From the NCBI GenBank assembly GCA_902778255.1, contig CACYXD010000004.1:62001-126000 (forward strand): a stretch of 64,000 nucleotides of DNA, written 5' to 3'. This DNA comes from an uncultured Prevotellaceae bacterium (lineage in GTDB: Bacteria > Bacteroidota > Bacteroidia > Bacteroidales > Bacteroidaceae). Shown piece after piece: positions 34,110 through 43,174 of this stretch. A program made the translations under genes and the position numbers. Position 1 is the stretch's first letter. Each line of letters starts with the position of its first letter. The notes beneath the pieces were generated by a model, which saw only the letters and a program-made list of their open reading frames with translations, was not told the origin of the DNA and ran no database searches.

Positions 34110-35804
34110 ATGAGGAGTGAGGAGATCTTAAAAAAATACTGGGGATTCGATGATTTCAGAGGCATACAGAAAGAAATCATCGAATCTGTCTTAGATGGCC
34201 ACGACACACTGGGACTGATGCCTACAGGAGGAGGAAAAAGCATCACCTTCCAAGTGCCGGCAATGGCTCTCGAAGGTACCTGCATCGTGATTACGCCACT
34301 CATCGCATTGATGAAAGACCAGGTGCAAAACCTGAAGAAGCGAGGCATAAAAGCGGCCGCCATCTACTCAGGACTCTCGCAATCGGAAATCACACAAGCA
34401 CTGGAGAACGCTATCTTTGGAGCCGTGAAACTGCTCTATGTCTCGCCCGAGCGATTGTCGTCAGAGCTCTTCATGTACAAGATACGCCACCTGAAAGTGA
34501 GCTTTATCTGCGTAGATGAAGCCCATTGCATCAGCCAGTGGGGATACGACTTCCGACCCTCATATCTCGCTATTGCCAACATCCGCAAGGATTTTCCTAA
34601 TGTACCCATACTGGCACTAACAGCTACAGCAACACCCGATGTGGTCGATGATATTCAGAACAGGCTGGCCTTCCGCGAGAAACGGGTGTTCAAGATGAGT
34701 TTTGCACGCAAGAACCTGGCTTATCTGGTGCGCCACACCTCCAACAAATCCCAATACCTGATAAGAATACTCTCAAACACCAAAGGCTCGGCCATCGTCT
34801 ATGTGAGAAGTCGAAAGCAAACGCAAGAGTATGCTGACCTACTGAACCAGACAAATATCAGTGCTACAGCCTATCACGCAGGACTGGAGAATCTGGAGAA
34901 AGACAAGCGACAGAAGCTGTGGCAGACAGATCAGATACGCGTGATGGTGGCTACCAATGCCTTCGGAATGGGCATTGACAAGCCCGACGTGCGCACCGTG
35001 GTACATACGGACTGCCCAGACTGCATAGAGGCTTATTTCCAAGAAGCGGGCAGGGCTGGACGCGACGGACGGCAGTCGTATGCCGTATTGCTCTTCGACG
35101 ACAACGACAAGGCAAAACTACAGCGACGCGTTGCCGACAACTATCCTGAAAAAGATTTTATCAGACAGATATACGACCAACTGGCTTATTTCTATCAGAT
35201 TGGCATTGGCTCAGGGTATAATGCCGTCTTTGAATTTCCCATTGAGCAGTTTTGTCGCACCTACAAACGCTTCCCCACTACCACAAACTCAGCACTGCAT
35301 ATCCTGACGCAAGCGGGCTATATCGACTATATGGAAGACGAGGAGGCGCGCGCCCGTGTAAAGTTCTGCATAGAGCGCGACGAACTGTATCGCCTGAGTG
35401 GTAACACAGAACAGGAGGATATGATCATTGTGGCATTATTGCGCAACTACACAGGGATGTTTCAGGGCTATCAGTTTATCGACGAGCAAGTCATTGGCCA
35501 ACAATGCAATATGAGCCACTCGCAGGTGTATATGACCCTGCGCACACTTACCCAGAAACGGATACTGAACTATATCCCACAGAAAAGGACATCGTTCATA
35601 CGCTATACCCAACGACGCGAGGAGTCAGAGCGACTGGTTTTTCCACCTGCCATCTACGATGACTTGAAAGCCCGCTTCGCTGATCGTATTCAAAAGATGA
35701 TTGAATACGCTACTACTGAAAACATCTGCCGCAGCCGTATGCTGCTAAGGTATTTTGGAGAGACAGACACCAAGGATTGCGGTCAGTGTGATGTCTGTCG
35801 ATGA
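34110..35804 (+). CDS. recQ: RecQ-family ATP-dependent DNA helicase
   Basis: A 564-residue superfamily 2 helicase (3'-5'). Walker A MPTGGGKS (about 37-44), DEAH box in CVDEAHCISQWGYDFRPS (about 132-149), motif VI QEAGRAGRDGR, and a zinc-binding Cys cluster ending CGQCDVCR at the extreme C-terminus. The protein is shorter than E. coli RecQ and has no HRDC domain. Such short RecQ forms are common beside a full RecQ in Bacteroidetes, so this may be the accessory one. It is translated right after recJ and its end overlaps the convergent gene by 22 bases. Confidence 0.93.
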   Translation: MRSEEILKKYWGFDDFRGIQKEIIESVLDGHDTLGLMPTGGGKSITFQVPAMALEGTCIVITPLIALMKDQVQNLKKRGIKAAAIYSGLSQSEITQALENAIFGAVKLLYVSPERLSSELFMYKIRHLKVSFICVDEAHCISQWGYDFRPSYLAIANIRKDFPNVPILALTATATPDVVDDIQNRLAFREKRVFKMSFARKNLAYLVRHTSNKSQYLIRILSNTKGSAIVYVRSRKQTQEYADLLNQTNISATAYHAGLENLEKDKRQKLWQTDQIRVMVATNAFGMGIDKPDVRTVVHTDCPDCIEAYFQEAGRAGRDGRQSYAVLLFDDNDKAKLQRRVADNYPEKDFIRQIYDQLAYFYQIGIGSGYNAVFEFPIEQFCRTYKRFPTTTNSALHILTQAGYIDYMEDEEARARVKFCIERDELYRLSGNTEQEDMIIVALLRNYTGMFQGYQFIDEQVIGQQCNMSHSQVYMTLRTLTQKRILNYIPQKRTSFIRYTQRREESERLVFPPAIYDDLKARFADRIQKMIEYATTENICRSRMLLRYFGETDTKDCGQCDVCR

Positions 35805-36418
35805 TCGATTACCTTATACCCTTCCTTGTATCGGTCGGTAGGGAATACAAACTGCAAATCAGACACACCACCCGACCTGAAATTACTGATCTTGATCTTT
35901 ACCCAGAAGAAAGCCACTTTCAACTTTAGCGATTTTGGCGTGAGGCTCTTCTTGTCGACAGTTGCCACCACCTCTTTCACCGTGCCCTTGGCGTGCTTCT
36001 GCTGTTTCAAGTTAAAAATGATATTCTCGCCTTCCTCATGCATAGCATAAGTAAAGTCGTCGAGCGAGAACTTGAACTTGCCAGAATACTTGTCCTTCTT
36101 GTCAGAGTTGGCATGATGGATTTCAATGGTCTTTTTCTTCTTATACACCATATAGGCCGTAACCCCATCATTCCAGGTGTTCACACGCTCGTCAGAGAAA
36201 CACTGCTTATTACCCTTGTACCAAATGGTACCATGAGTCTTGTAGATGCCGATGATGTTGACATCGTAGCGTAACATAGAGCCCTGAGGTCCAAACACCA
36301 TATTATAAATTTTCTCAAACTCCTGACGGGCATCAGTTTGTGCTGCCCCGTCAGTCGCAGAGAATGACGAGACAGCACAACAGAAGAGTAACAAAAACGT
36401 ACTAAATATCTTATTCAT
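35783..36418 (-). CDS. LolA-like periplasmic protein (tentative)
   Basis: A 211-residue protein with a signal peptide (about 1-20) and an all-beta mature part with pieces such as YDVNIIGIYKTHGTIWYKG and LTPKSLKLKVAF. The pattern of a secreted half-barrel with a helix near the start resembles the LolA lipoprotein-carrier family, which includes many divergent Bacteroidales members. The match is weak. Its ATG shares one base with the TAA of the GH105 gene, so it is co-translated with a polysaccharide enzyme. Confidence 0.6.
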   Translation of the reverse strand: MNKIFSTFLLLFCCAVSSFSATDGAAQTDARQEFEKIYNMVFGPQGSMLRYDVNIIGIYKTHGTIWYKGNKQCFSDERVNTWNDGVTAYMVYKKKKTIEIHHANSDKKDKYSGKFKFSLDDFTYAMHEEGENIIFNLKQQKHAKGTVKEVVATVDKKSLTPKSLKLKVAFFWVKIKISNFRSGGVSDLQFVFPTDRYKEGYKVIDHRQTSH

Positions 36419-38715
36419 TATTTAACAGAGACCTTCAAGGGTTCACGGATGCCACGCATGGTCCAGTCTATCCTGTTCTGCCATTCCGTCTGCGTGCGCA
36501 CATCAAACTTTGACCAAGCAGAACCGAAATAATAGGTATAGGGCTCACCTGTGTAATTGTCGACGATACCGATGGCATGGCCTTCGCTCCCACTGCGCTT
36601 TTCTTTCAAAGGCAGGAACTTGGTCTCACCCACCCCGTTGGGGAAAAGAGTAGCCACAAAGAGCTGGCAGTTGTTGACAGGAACATTATCCGTGGGGTCG
36701 GCATACTGTATATAATCCTTGCCCAACACGACACCCTGTTTGGCCTCTGAATGGATGACAATACCCGTAGCGAACTCGACAGGCATCGTGATGCCATCGT
36801 ACCAAACAGTCGTCTGATTGAAATTTGAACCTTTGTCTATCGTGATGATACGATGCTCGGTAATTGTGTCGCCATTCAGGACGGTAGGATTATAATTTAA
36901 TTGTACGCGCATACGCAAGGGACCCATATCGAGCATCTGATAATCCTTAAAGCAATAGGGATAGACCAACTCGTCATCGACCATCAGGGCAGGTGCACCA
37001 CAACCCAGCGTAGCCCCGACCTTATAGACATCAGAGCCACGTCCGTGATCATGATGATAAGAGTTCAGGCGATAGAGGGAATCACCACGCTGACGATTCT
37101 CTTTGCGCAGACGCTCTACCTCGGGCATCATCACCACATCCTCAATCCAGTAGCGCTGGTCGAGCACCAGTTCGGGAGTATTCTTTGTCCACACATCGGT
37201 ACCAAAACTCTTCTCACCAGTCTTCTGCAAAGCAGGTCCATAGACACGATAGGCACCACGGTCGTTCTCCCAGGCAAAGTCGTCCTTACGCTCAGGGAAG
37301 ATGCGTCCATAACATACGGTCTTGTAAATCTTGGGCGTACCGCGGCGAATGGTAAAAGTCTGCGTTCCCTTTGGACGTACGCCTGCCTCAATAAGCACTT
37401 TACCATCTGACGAGAGCTGATAAGGCACTTCCAAACCTGCTACATCACAGACGATAAACTGACGTCCGCCATGGATATTCAGTTTCTTATAAACAGAATC
37501 GGCACTAACCTCAATGACCTGCTCACGATATTCGTTGGCAGGATTCTCTATCGTCACCGTCAGGGAAGCCTTGCTCTTCTTGGCATCCTCATAGCGCAAG
37601 TGCTCACAGGCTGCAAGCAGGAAGGCACCCGTTCCGAAATTAGCCTGCGAACGAGCATTGACAGTCTTTGTAGGATCGGGTTTCTCGCCGATAGGCTGCA
37701 CATAACCCACGCTGCCATCGGGTTGCAGAGCTGTGGTAGTAAGGTAAGTCCATGCCTTCTCAATCACGGGCTCATAGGTAGAACGGTTGAGCAATCCGTT
37801 GTTCACACCCCAGAGCATACCATAGGTGAAGAAGGCAGTGCCAGAGGTCTCAGGACCCGGGGCATCCTCTTCGCAAAGCATCGAACGACTCCAATAACCT
37901 CCAGGACGCTGCACACGAGCCACACCTTCAGCGAGTTCACGGAAACGCTGCAGGAAGAACGGACGGTTCTTATAATCGGCAGGCATATCGCTGAGTACCT
38001 TTGCCAGTCCTGCCAACACCCATCCGTCGCCACGTGCCCAAAAGCTCTTACCACCATTGCAGGCAGTCTTCACTTTTGGCCAGATATACTTGGCATCACG
38101 ATAATAGAGTTGTTCGTCCTTATCGTACATCAGTTCATCAGCCCATTTGAAGTTCTCATAGAGCTTATCCAGATATTTCACATCGCCCGTAACGGTATAG
38201 AGTTTTGTAAATACAGGCATCACCATATAAAGGGCATCGGCCCACCACCAGAAATCATTCTGGGGTTGGCGCACCTCATAGTCCATCACCTCAAGGGCAC
38301 GGGCTATCTTATAATCGTCAGGCTGGTACTTATAAATATCAATATAGGTCTGGAAACAAATCTGCCAGTCACCAAAGAGCACATAGTCCTGTCCCTCGCC
38401 ATAGTTCTTATACTTCCACTTTGAAGGATCTTTTTCGCGGGCGCCCTGCCAGTAATTATAGCGAGCCCATGTGTCGCTATAGGCAATCCAGCGTGTATTT
38501 CCCAGGAGTTTGTAGGCCTCCATATTCCCCGTGTGATAGGCAGCCTCGTCCCAGAATGAGCGCGTCCGTGGGTTGTGATTTGCCTGCCAATAGTCGTTCA
38601 CCTTAGTTATCATCTCAATGGTGGCGAGCGGCTTTACGACAGCACTCTTTTTCTTCTTTGCATCGGCCGTAAAACAAACGGCCAAGCCAATCAATAGTAA
38701 GGTTAGTTTCTTCAT
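36418..38715 (-). CDS. GH105-type unsaturated glycuronyl hydrolase fused to DUF4861
   Basis: A 765-residue secreted protein (signal peptide about 1-19). Residues about 30-375 form the alpha6/alpha6 barrel of GH88/GH105 enzymes, with NDFWWWADALYMVMPVF, SFWARGDGWVLAGLAKVL and ETSGTAFFTYGMLWG; the Asp residues in these motifs are the usual catalytic candidates. Residues about 385-765 form a beta-rich DUF4861 domain. GH105 enzymes remove unsaturated uronic acid from rhamnogalacturonan or similar lyase products. A stand-alone DUF4861 protein is encoded 3 kb away. It follows the DPP-IV gene by 15 bases. Confidence 0.85.
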   Translation of the reverse strand: MKKLTLLLIGLAVCFTADAKKKKSAVVKPLATIEMITKVNDYWQANHNPRTRSFWDEAAYHTGNMEAYKLLGNTRWIAYSDTWARYNYWQGAREKDPSKWKYKNYGEGQDYVLFGDWQICFQTYIDIYKYQPDDYKIARALEVMDYEVRQPQNDFWWWADALYMVMPVFTKLYTVTGDVKYLDKLYENFKWADELMYDKDEQLYYRDAKYIWPKVKTACNGGKSFWARGDGWVLAGLAKVLSDMPADYKNRPFFLQRFRELAEGVARVQRPGGYWSRSMLCEEDAPGPETSGTAFFTYGMLWGVNNGLLNRSTYEPVIEKAWTYLTTTALQPDGSVGYVQPIGEKPDPTKTVNARSQANFGTGAFLLAACEHLRYEDAKKSKASLTVTIENPANEYREQVIEVSADSVYKKLNIHGGRQFIVCDVAGLEVPYQLSSDGKVLIEAGVRPKGTQTFTIRRGTPKIYKTVCYGRIFPERKDDFAWENDRGAYRVYGPALQKTGEKSFGTDVWTKNTPELVLDQRYWIEDVVMMPEVERLRKENRQRGDSLYRLNSYHHDHGRGSDVYKVGATLGCGAPALMVDDELVYPYCFKDYQMLDMGPLRMRVQLNYNPTVLNGDTITEHRIITIDKGSNFNQTTVWYDGITMPVEFATGIVIHSEAKQGVVLGKDYIQYADPTDNVPVNNCQLFVATLFPNGVGETKFLPLKEKRSGSEGHAIGIVDNYTGEPYTYYFGSAWSKFDVRTQTEWQNRIDWTMRGIREPLKVSVK

Positions 38716-38730
38716 ATGGATTATAGTTTT

Positions 38731-40947
38731 TTATTTCATATTCTCATTAAAGAAATTGACACATTGGCGGAACAGGTGATTACGCGTGTTGCCTCCAAAT
38801 ATGCTGTGATTTTTGTTGGTATAAACCAACTGGCGGAAATCCTTGTCGGCCTGAACAAGGGCATCCATATATACAGCTGTGTTCTGATAGTGCACATTAT
38901 CATCGGCCAGACCATGAACAAGCAAGAGGGCACCACTCAGCTTTTCTGCACGGGCAATGGGGCATACCTCATCATAGCCAGATGCATTCTCCTTTGGTGT
39001 ACGCATAAAACGCTCCGTATAAATGGTGTCATAGAAGCGCCAGCAGGTAGGAGGAGCAATTGCCACGCCACAACGGAAGACGGGACGCCCCTCTGACATA
39101 GACATCAGCGTGTTCCATCCACCATACGACCAACCCCAGATAGCAATACGGTCTTTATCTACATACGACTGTTTTCCCAACCATAAGGCAGTCTCTACCT
39201 GGTCACGAGCCTCCAGTTCACCCAGACGCAGGTAGGTACATTTCTCAAACTCTGCCCCACGTCCGCCTGTGCCACGATTATCCACGCACACGCAGATATA
39301 GCCCTGCTGACAGAGGTATTGTTCAAGGATGGCTCCTTGTCCGCTCATACCAATGCCCCAGGTATTCTTTACCTGTTGTGAGCCTGGACCACCATATTGG
39401 TACATGATGACAGGATACTTTTTATTAGGATCGAAATTTTGGGGCTTTACCATATAGCCCATGAGTATGGTCTCAGGAGTGGTAACGGAAAAGAACTCCT
39501 TCGTGCCCATATCGTAAGAGGCGTATTTCTCTGACAGCGCCTTATTGTCAACGAGCGTTGCCTGTGTCTTTCCCTGATTATTACAAAGCGTATAGACCGT
39601 GGGGTGATTCATGTCGCTCCAAGTACAAAGGAAATTCTTGAAATCTTTTGAGAAGATGGCTGTGTTCCACCCCTGCTTATCAGTCAGACATTCCACCTTG
39701 CCGTCCTTATGCGACACATAAACCTTTTGATCGGCAGGGCCATCGTTCAGGGCTGCAAAATAGAGATCGCCTGTCAGTTCATTAAAACCATAGACATTGG
39801 TAACGATAGAATGTCCTTTTGCTCCCACACGAACAGCCTGATTAAAATCACCTATGCTGCGTACCTGCTGTCCATTAAGCGTATAAAGGTAAATATGATT
39901 ATAACCGTCACGCTCGCTCGTCAGTACAAGGTGTTTGTCTGTTACCACGAGATTGGCAAACACATTCTCGTTGATATATTCTTCTACTTTATCCTCGACA
40001 ATCAGCTTGCACGTGGTGCTCAAAGGATTCACTGCGTAAATACGCAAACAGTCCTGATGACGGTTCAGCGTGAAAGCCAGTACCTTTGCAGGATCGCTGG
40101 TGGTAACGATACGGGGAATATACCCATCGGCATCGAGGGGCAGCTGCATCTGGCGGGTCTGATGACTCTTGATATCATAGCTCATCAAACTGACTTTCGC
40201 GTTATCATCGCCTGCCTTCGGATATTTGTAGGTATAGGCGTATGCACCTTTATTCTCTGCATCAAGATGGAACATCGGCATAGAATACTCCTTCACCTGA
40301 CTCTCATCGTAGCGCACCCACACAATTTGTTTCGAATCGGCAGTGAACACCATCGACGAGTTGAAAGAGAACTCTTCTTCATTCACCCAATCAGGAATAC
40401 CATTAATCACCTCATTGAACTTACCGTCCTTGGTGACCTGACTCTCTGCATTATTGTAGAGCAACTTGACCAGATGGATGTTGTTATCACGCACAAAAGC
40501 AACCTGCTCGCCGTCAGGACTCCAAACGGGTGTCTGCTGAGGACCACCATCGCTCAAGGGCTCCAATCTATTGTTGGAAATATGGAAAATATAATAGACA
40601 GCCGTAAACGAACGACGATAGATGCTTTTCGTCTGAGTCTGAATCAGTATGCGGTCACCCTTAGGGCTCATCACATAGCCATCAACTTTGTCGAGCTTTG
40701 CACCACGAGCCGTTGAGACATCAAAGAGCACGGCCACCTGCTTGCCAGTCTTAAACGAGTATTTCACGATTTGCTTGCCATCAGTGGAGATCTGCGCATA
40801 CGTCTCGCCATCGGCCAACGGATTGACAGCAGCTATCGTCGTCTCACGAAAAGTACCTTTTGTTATCTCTTTCAAATCCAGTTTACCAGCAGCCATTATC
40901 TGAGTAACTGCAGCAAACAGCATAGTACTTATTATTAGTTTTTTCAT
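38731..40947 (-). CDS. dipeptidyl peptidase IV family protein (S9B)
   Basis: A 738-residue secreted serine peptidase (signal peptide about 1-19) that removes X-Pro or X-Ala dipeptides from peptide N-termini. An eight-bladed propeller (about 60-480) carries the substrate-anchoring double Glu in PDWVNEEEF. The alpha/beta-hydrolase domain has Ser near 613 (GWSYGGW), Asp near 690 (GLADDNVHYQ) and His near 722 (NHSIFGGN). The length is close to other Bacteroidales DPP-IV enzymes. First gene of a three-gene minus-strand operon with its own -7 box. Confidence 0.92.
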   Translation of the reverse strand: MKKLIISTMLFAAVTQIMAAGKLDLKEITKGTFRETTIAAVNPLADGETYAQISTDGKQIVKYSFKTGKQVAVLFDVSTARGAKLDKVDGYVMSPKGDRILIQTQTKSIYRRSFTAVYYIFHISNNRLEPLSDGGPQQTPVWSPDGEQVAFVRDNNIHLVKLLYNNAESQVTKDGKFNEVINGIPDWVNEEEFSFNSSMVFTADSKQIVWVRYDESQVKEYSMPMFHLDAENKGAYAYTYKYPKAGDDNAKVSLMSYDIKSHQTRQMQLPLDADGYIPRIVTTSDPAKVLAFTLNRHQDCLRIYAVNPLSTTCKLIVEDKVEEYINENVFANLVVTDKHLVLTSERDGYNHIYLYTLNGQQVRSIGDFNQAVRVGAKGHSIVTNVYGFNELTGDLYFAALNDGPADQKVYVSHKDGKVECLTDKQGWNTAIFSKDFKNFLCTWSDMNHPTVYTLCNNQGKTQATLVDNKALSEKYASYDMGTKEFFSVTTPETILMGYMVKPQNFDPNKKYPVIMYQYGGPGSQQVKNTWGIGMSGQGAILEQYLCQQGYICVCVDNRGTGGRGAEFEKCTYLRLGELEARDQVETALWLGKQSYVDKDRIAIWGWSYGGWNTLMSMSEGRPVFRCGVAIAPPTCWRFYDTIYTERFMRTPKENASGYDEVCPIARAEKLSGALLLVHGLADDNVHYQNTAVYMDALVQADKDFRQLVYTNKNHSIFGGNTRNHLFRQCVNFFNENMK

Positions 40948-40967
40948 ATCCTTGCAAAATTTTGAAG

Positions 40968-40975
40968 CAAAAATA
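40968..40975 (-). promoter_or_regulatory. -7 box (TATTTTTG) for the DPP-IV/GH105 operon
   Basis: TATTTTTG on the minus strand, 20 bases before the DPP-IV ATG at 40947. Confidence 0.55.
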
Positions 40976-41021
40976 CAAAAAATCTATGAGAAACGTAAGA
41001 ATTATGACTAAATAATCGTGA

Positions 41022-41816
41022 CTATTGATTATTTTTAGCACTCAGGAGCTGTTTGATGCTGACTTCCGGATGCGATGTCATATACTTTTCCACTTCTGAA
41101 ACCTCATCATTGGAAAAGACACGACTATCAGTTACTTGGTTGACAACATACTGAATCCTGGCCATGTGGGTACGCTTCAAATGCGTAGTATCATCACCCA
41201 CTATAGGCATCGGATAGTGACGAAGCAGATAAAAGGCGACACAGTCGGGCACGATATACTGACGGGTCATCATGCTACGTTGTCTTTCTGAATAGCCGTA
41301 TCGCTGATACACAGGATTGTCGGCACCCAGATACTTGTCAAGCGATACTCCAACCAGTGTGTCGTCAACCACCACGCTCTGGTCCAACGAACCAATCTGC
41401 ATATAGACACGTGGTACAATCATATCTGGCAACAATTCCGAAAGGTTGCTGAAAGCATTTGTCAGACCTTCAGTCACGTCCTCTACATCGGCATACTGTA
41501 ACTCAACGTCCCTCATCAACGACTGTAAAGTGCTATCCTGAAAAAAGAGAAGGAAGCGAGTGTTGATATCAGGTTCATCAACCATTCCAAGTTGCAAGAC
41601 TTCCTCAATCAATATGCGCGTCTCAGCTGGATACATCGTCTTCATTTGCTGAAGGGCTGCAAAATCACCCGTCGTCAGATAAAGCAACTCCATCCTGTCA
41701 AGACGCTCTATCACTACTGCATCCGTCTTACCTTGATCATCATTGGAACGAAGTCCCCACTGACAACCAACGCAGACAATCAGCAATAACAGTAATATGA
41801 GACTGAGTTTTTTCAA
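41022..41816 (-). CDS. GldB-like lipoprotein
   Basis: A 264-residue lipoprotein (lipobox IVCVGCQWG). The central motif SLDKYLGADNPVYQRYGYS and the following MTRQYIVPDCVAFYLLRHYP match my memory of GldB-related lipoproteins, first described in gliding Flavobacteria and conserved in non-gliding Bacteroidales. The role in non-gliders is unknown. It is a single gene with a -7 box at 41849-41856 (minus strand). No other gld gene is next to it. Confidence 0.65.
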   Translation of the reverse strand: MKKLSLILLLLLIVCVGCQWGLRSNDDQGKTDAVVIERLDRMELLYLTTGDFAALQQMKTMYPAETRILIEEVLQLGMVDEPDINTRFLLFFQDSTLQSLMRDVELQYADVEDVTEGLTNAFSNLSELLPDMIVPRVYMQIGSLDQSVVVDDTLVGVSLDKYLGADNPVYQRYGYSERQRSMMTRQYIVPDCVAFYLLRHYPMPIVGDDTTHLKRTHMARIQYVVNQVTDSRVFSNDEVSEVEKYMTSHPEVSIKQLLSAKNNQ

Positions 41817-41848
41817 TTCGCAGCTTTATCATTTGTTAAATCTGGCTG

Positions 41849-41856
41849 CAAAATTA
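41849..41856 (-). promoter_or_regulatory. -7 box (TAATTTTG) for the GldB-like gene
   Basis: TAATTTTG on the minus strand, 32 bases before the ATG at 41816. Confidence 0.55.
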
Positions 41857-41929
41857 CTAAAAAACCTTGAATTATCCAAATTTTAACCTAATTTTCTTTA
41901 ACAGAAGCCACTATTACATCCTTTTCCAC

Positions 41930-41937
41930 TACTTTTG
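41930..41937 (+). promoter_or_regulatory. -7 box (TACTTTTG) deciding the DUF4861 gene start
   Basis: TACTTTTG lies 16 bases before the ATG at 41954. The longer in-frame reading from 41867 would start upstream of the promoter and is rejected. Confidence 0.6.
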
Positions 41938-41953
41938 TACAAAACTAATCGTT

Positions 41954-43174
41954 ATGAAATATCTACTTATATTCTTTACGCTATGCTTTGCTTTCCATGC
42001 AAATGCACAACAAATCCTTAAAGTCAACGTCAAAAACCCACTGAAGACAGAGCGTGCAGACCAGCCTGTAGTCATCTCACTCGAAAAATACGGCGAGGTG
42101 CGTTCGGCTTTAGTAAAGTGTGGCGAAGAGGAAATACCCTGCCAACTGGATGATATAGATTTGGACGAGCAATACGACGAACTCTGTTTCCTGGTAGACC
42201 TCAAGGGCAAAGAACAGAAGACCTATACTGTAACCCTTTACAGCGATGGCGAGCCACGTACCTACCCTGCCCGCGTCTATGCTGAGATGTTGATGCGTAA
42301 TGATAAGGTGAAAGAGAAAAACAAGCACAACAACTTCGTGTCGAGCCTTACAGTACGCGGCGACTGCGCCAACTCCTACAACCTGCTTCATCATCATGGG
42401 GTGGACTTCGAAAGTGAGCTCAACGGCATTCGCATCTATTTTGACAAGCGTCAAACGCTCGACCTATATGGGAAATTCCAAAAGCGACTGGAGCTACAAG
42501 CTACACAGTTCTACACACAAGAAGACCAAAAGAAAGCTGGCTATGGTGATGATGTGCTATGGGTAGGCAATACCTTTGGACTTGGTGCCTTTCGTGGATG
42601 GGATGGTAAAGAGCCCACAATGATTGACCCTGTCAAGAACCGCACTCAGCGCGTCATCTCCTATGGTCCGCTACGTACTATCGTGGAAGTTATAGATCAA
42701 GGATGGAAAGCAGAAGCCAATAAACCCGCCATCAACATGACCATTCGCTACACCCAGTATGCTGGTCATCGTGACACGGATGTAGACGTATATTTCAATC
42801 GTCAAGTTAGCGACTACCGCTTCTCTACTGGTATCATCAACGTGAAAGGGTCTGAGGAGTTCTCCGACAAGAAAGGACTACGTGCCTGTTGGGGTACAGA
42901 CTATCCTTCAACAGACACCGTGAAGTGGAGTCGAGAAACGGTAGGACTTGCTATTCTGATACCTCAAAAACATATTGTCAGCGAGAAAATCGCCAACAAA
43001 GACAACTATGCGTTTGTCGTAAAAACTGATGATAATCATCTGTCTTACAAGATAGTATATTGCTCTGATAATGAAACATTTGGGTTTCATTCAGAAAAGG
43101 AATGGTTCGGATGGATAAAAGAGTGGCGTAAAGAGGTTGAAAAGCCTATTATACTTTCATCAGTTCAGCCATAA
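41954..43174 (+). CDS. secreted DUF4861 protein
   Basis: A 406-residue protein with signal peptide MKYLLIFFTLCFAFHANAQ and a beta-rich body. It shares features with the C-terminal half of the GH105 fusion at 36418: an early domain with VEVPYQ/EEIPCQ-type strands, a VWYD/RYTQYAGH segment and a FATGI/FSTGI strand followed by a polar loop. The family has no proven activity; its company with GH105 suggests polysaccharide processing. The last 26 bases overlap the end of hemW on the other strand. Confidence 0.75.
   Translation: MKYLLIFFTLCFAFHANAQQILKVNVKNPLKTERADQPVVISLEKYGEVRSALVKCGEEEIPCQLDDIDLDEQYDELCFLVDLKGKEQKTYTVTLYSDGEPRTYPARVYAEMLMRNDKVKEKNKHNNFVSSLTVRGDCANSYNLLHHHGVDFESELNGIRIYFDKRQTLDLYGKFQKRLELQATQFYTQEDQKKAGYGDDVLWVGNTFGLGAFRGWDGKEPTMIDPVKNRTQRVISYGPLRTIVEVIDQGWKAEANKPAINMTIRYTQYAGHRDTDVDVYFNRQVSDYRFSTGIINVKGSEEFSDKKGLRACWGTDYPSTDTVKWSRETVGLAILIPQKHIVSEKIANKDNYAFVVKTDDNHLSYKIVYCSDNETFGFHSEKEWFGWIKEWRKEVEKPIILSSVQP

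Noticed and set aside
39709..40716. 335-codon frame antisense to the DPP-IV gene
   Set aside because: Composition is unlike a real protein and the sense frame is conserved.
41867..41953. Longer start for the DUF4861 protein
   Set aside because: The -7 box at 41930 lies inside it; the signal peptide starts at 41954.
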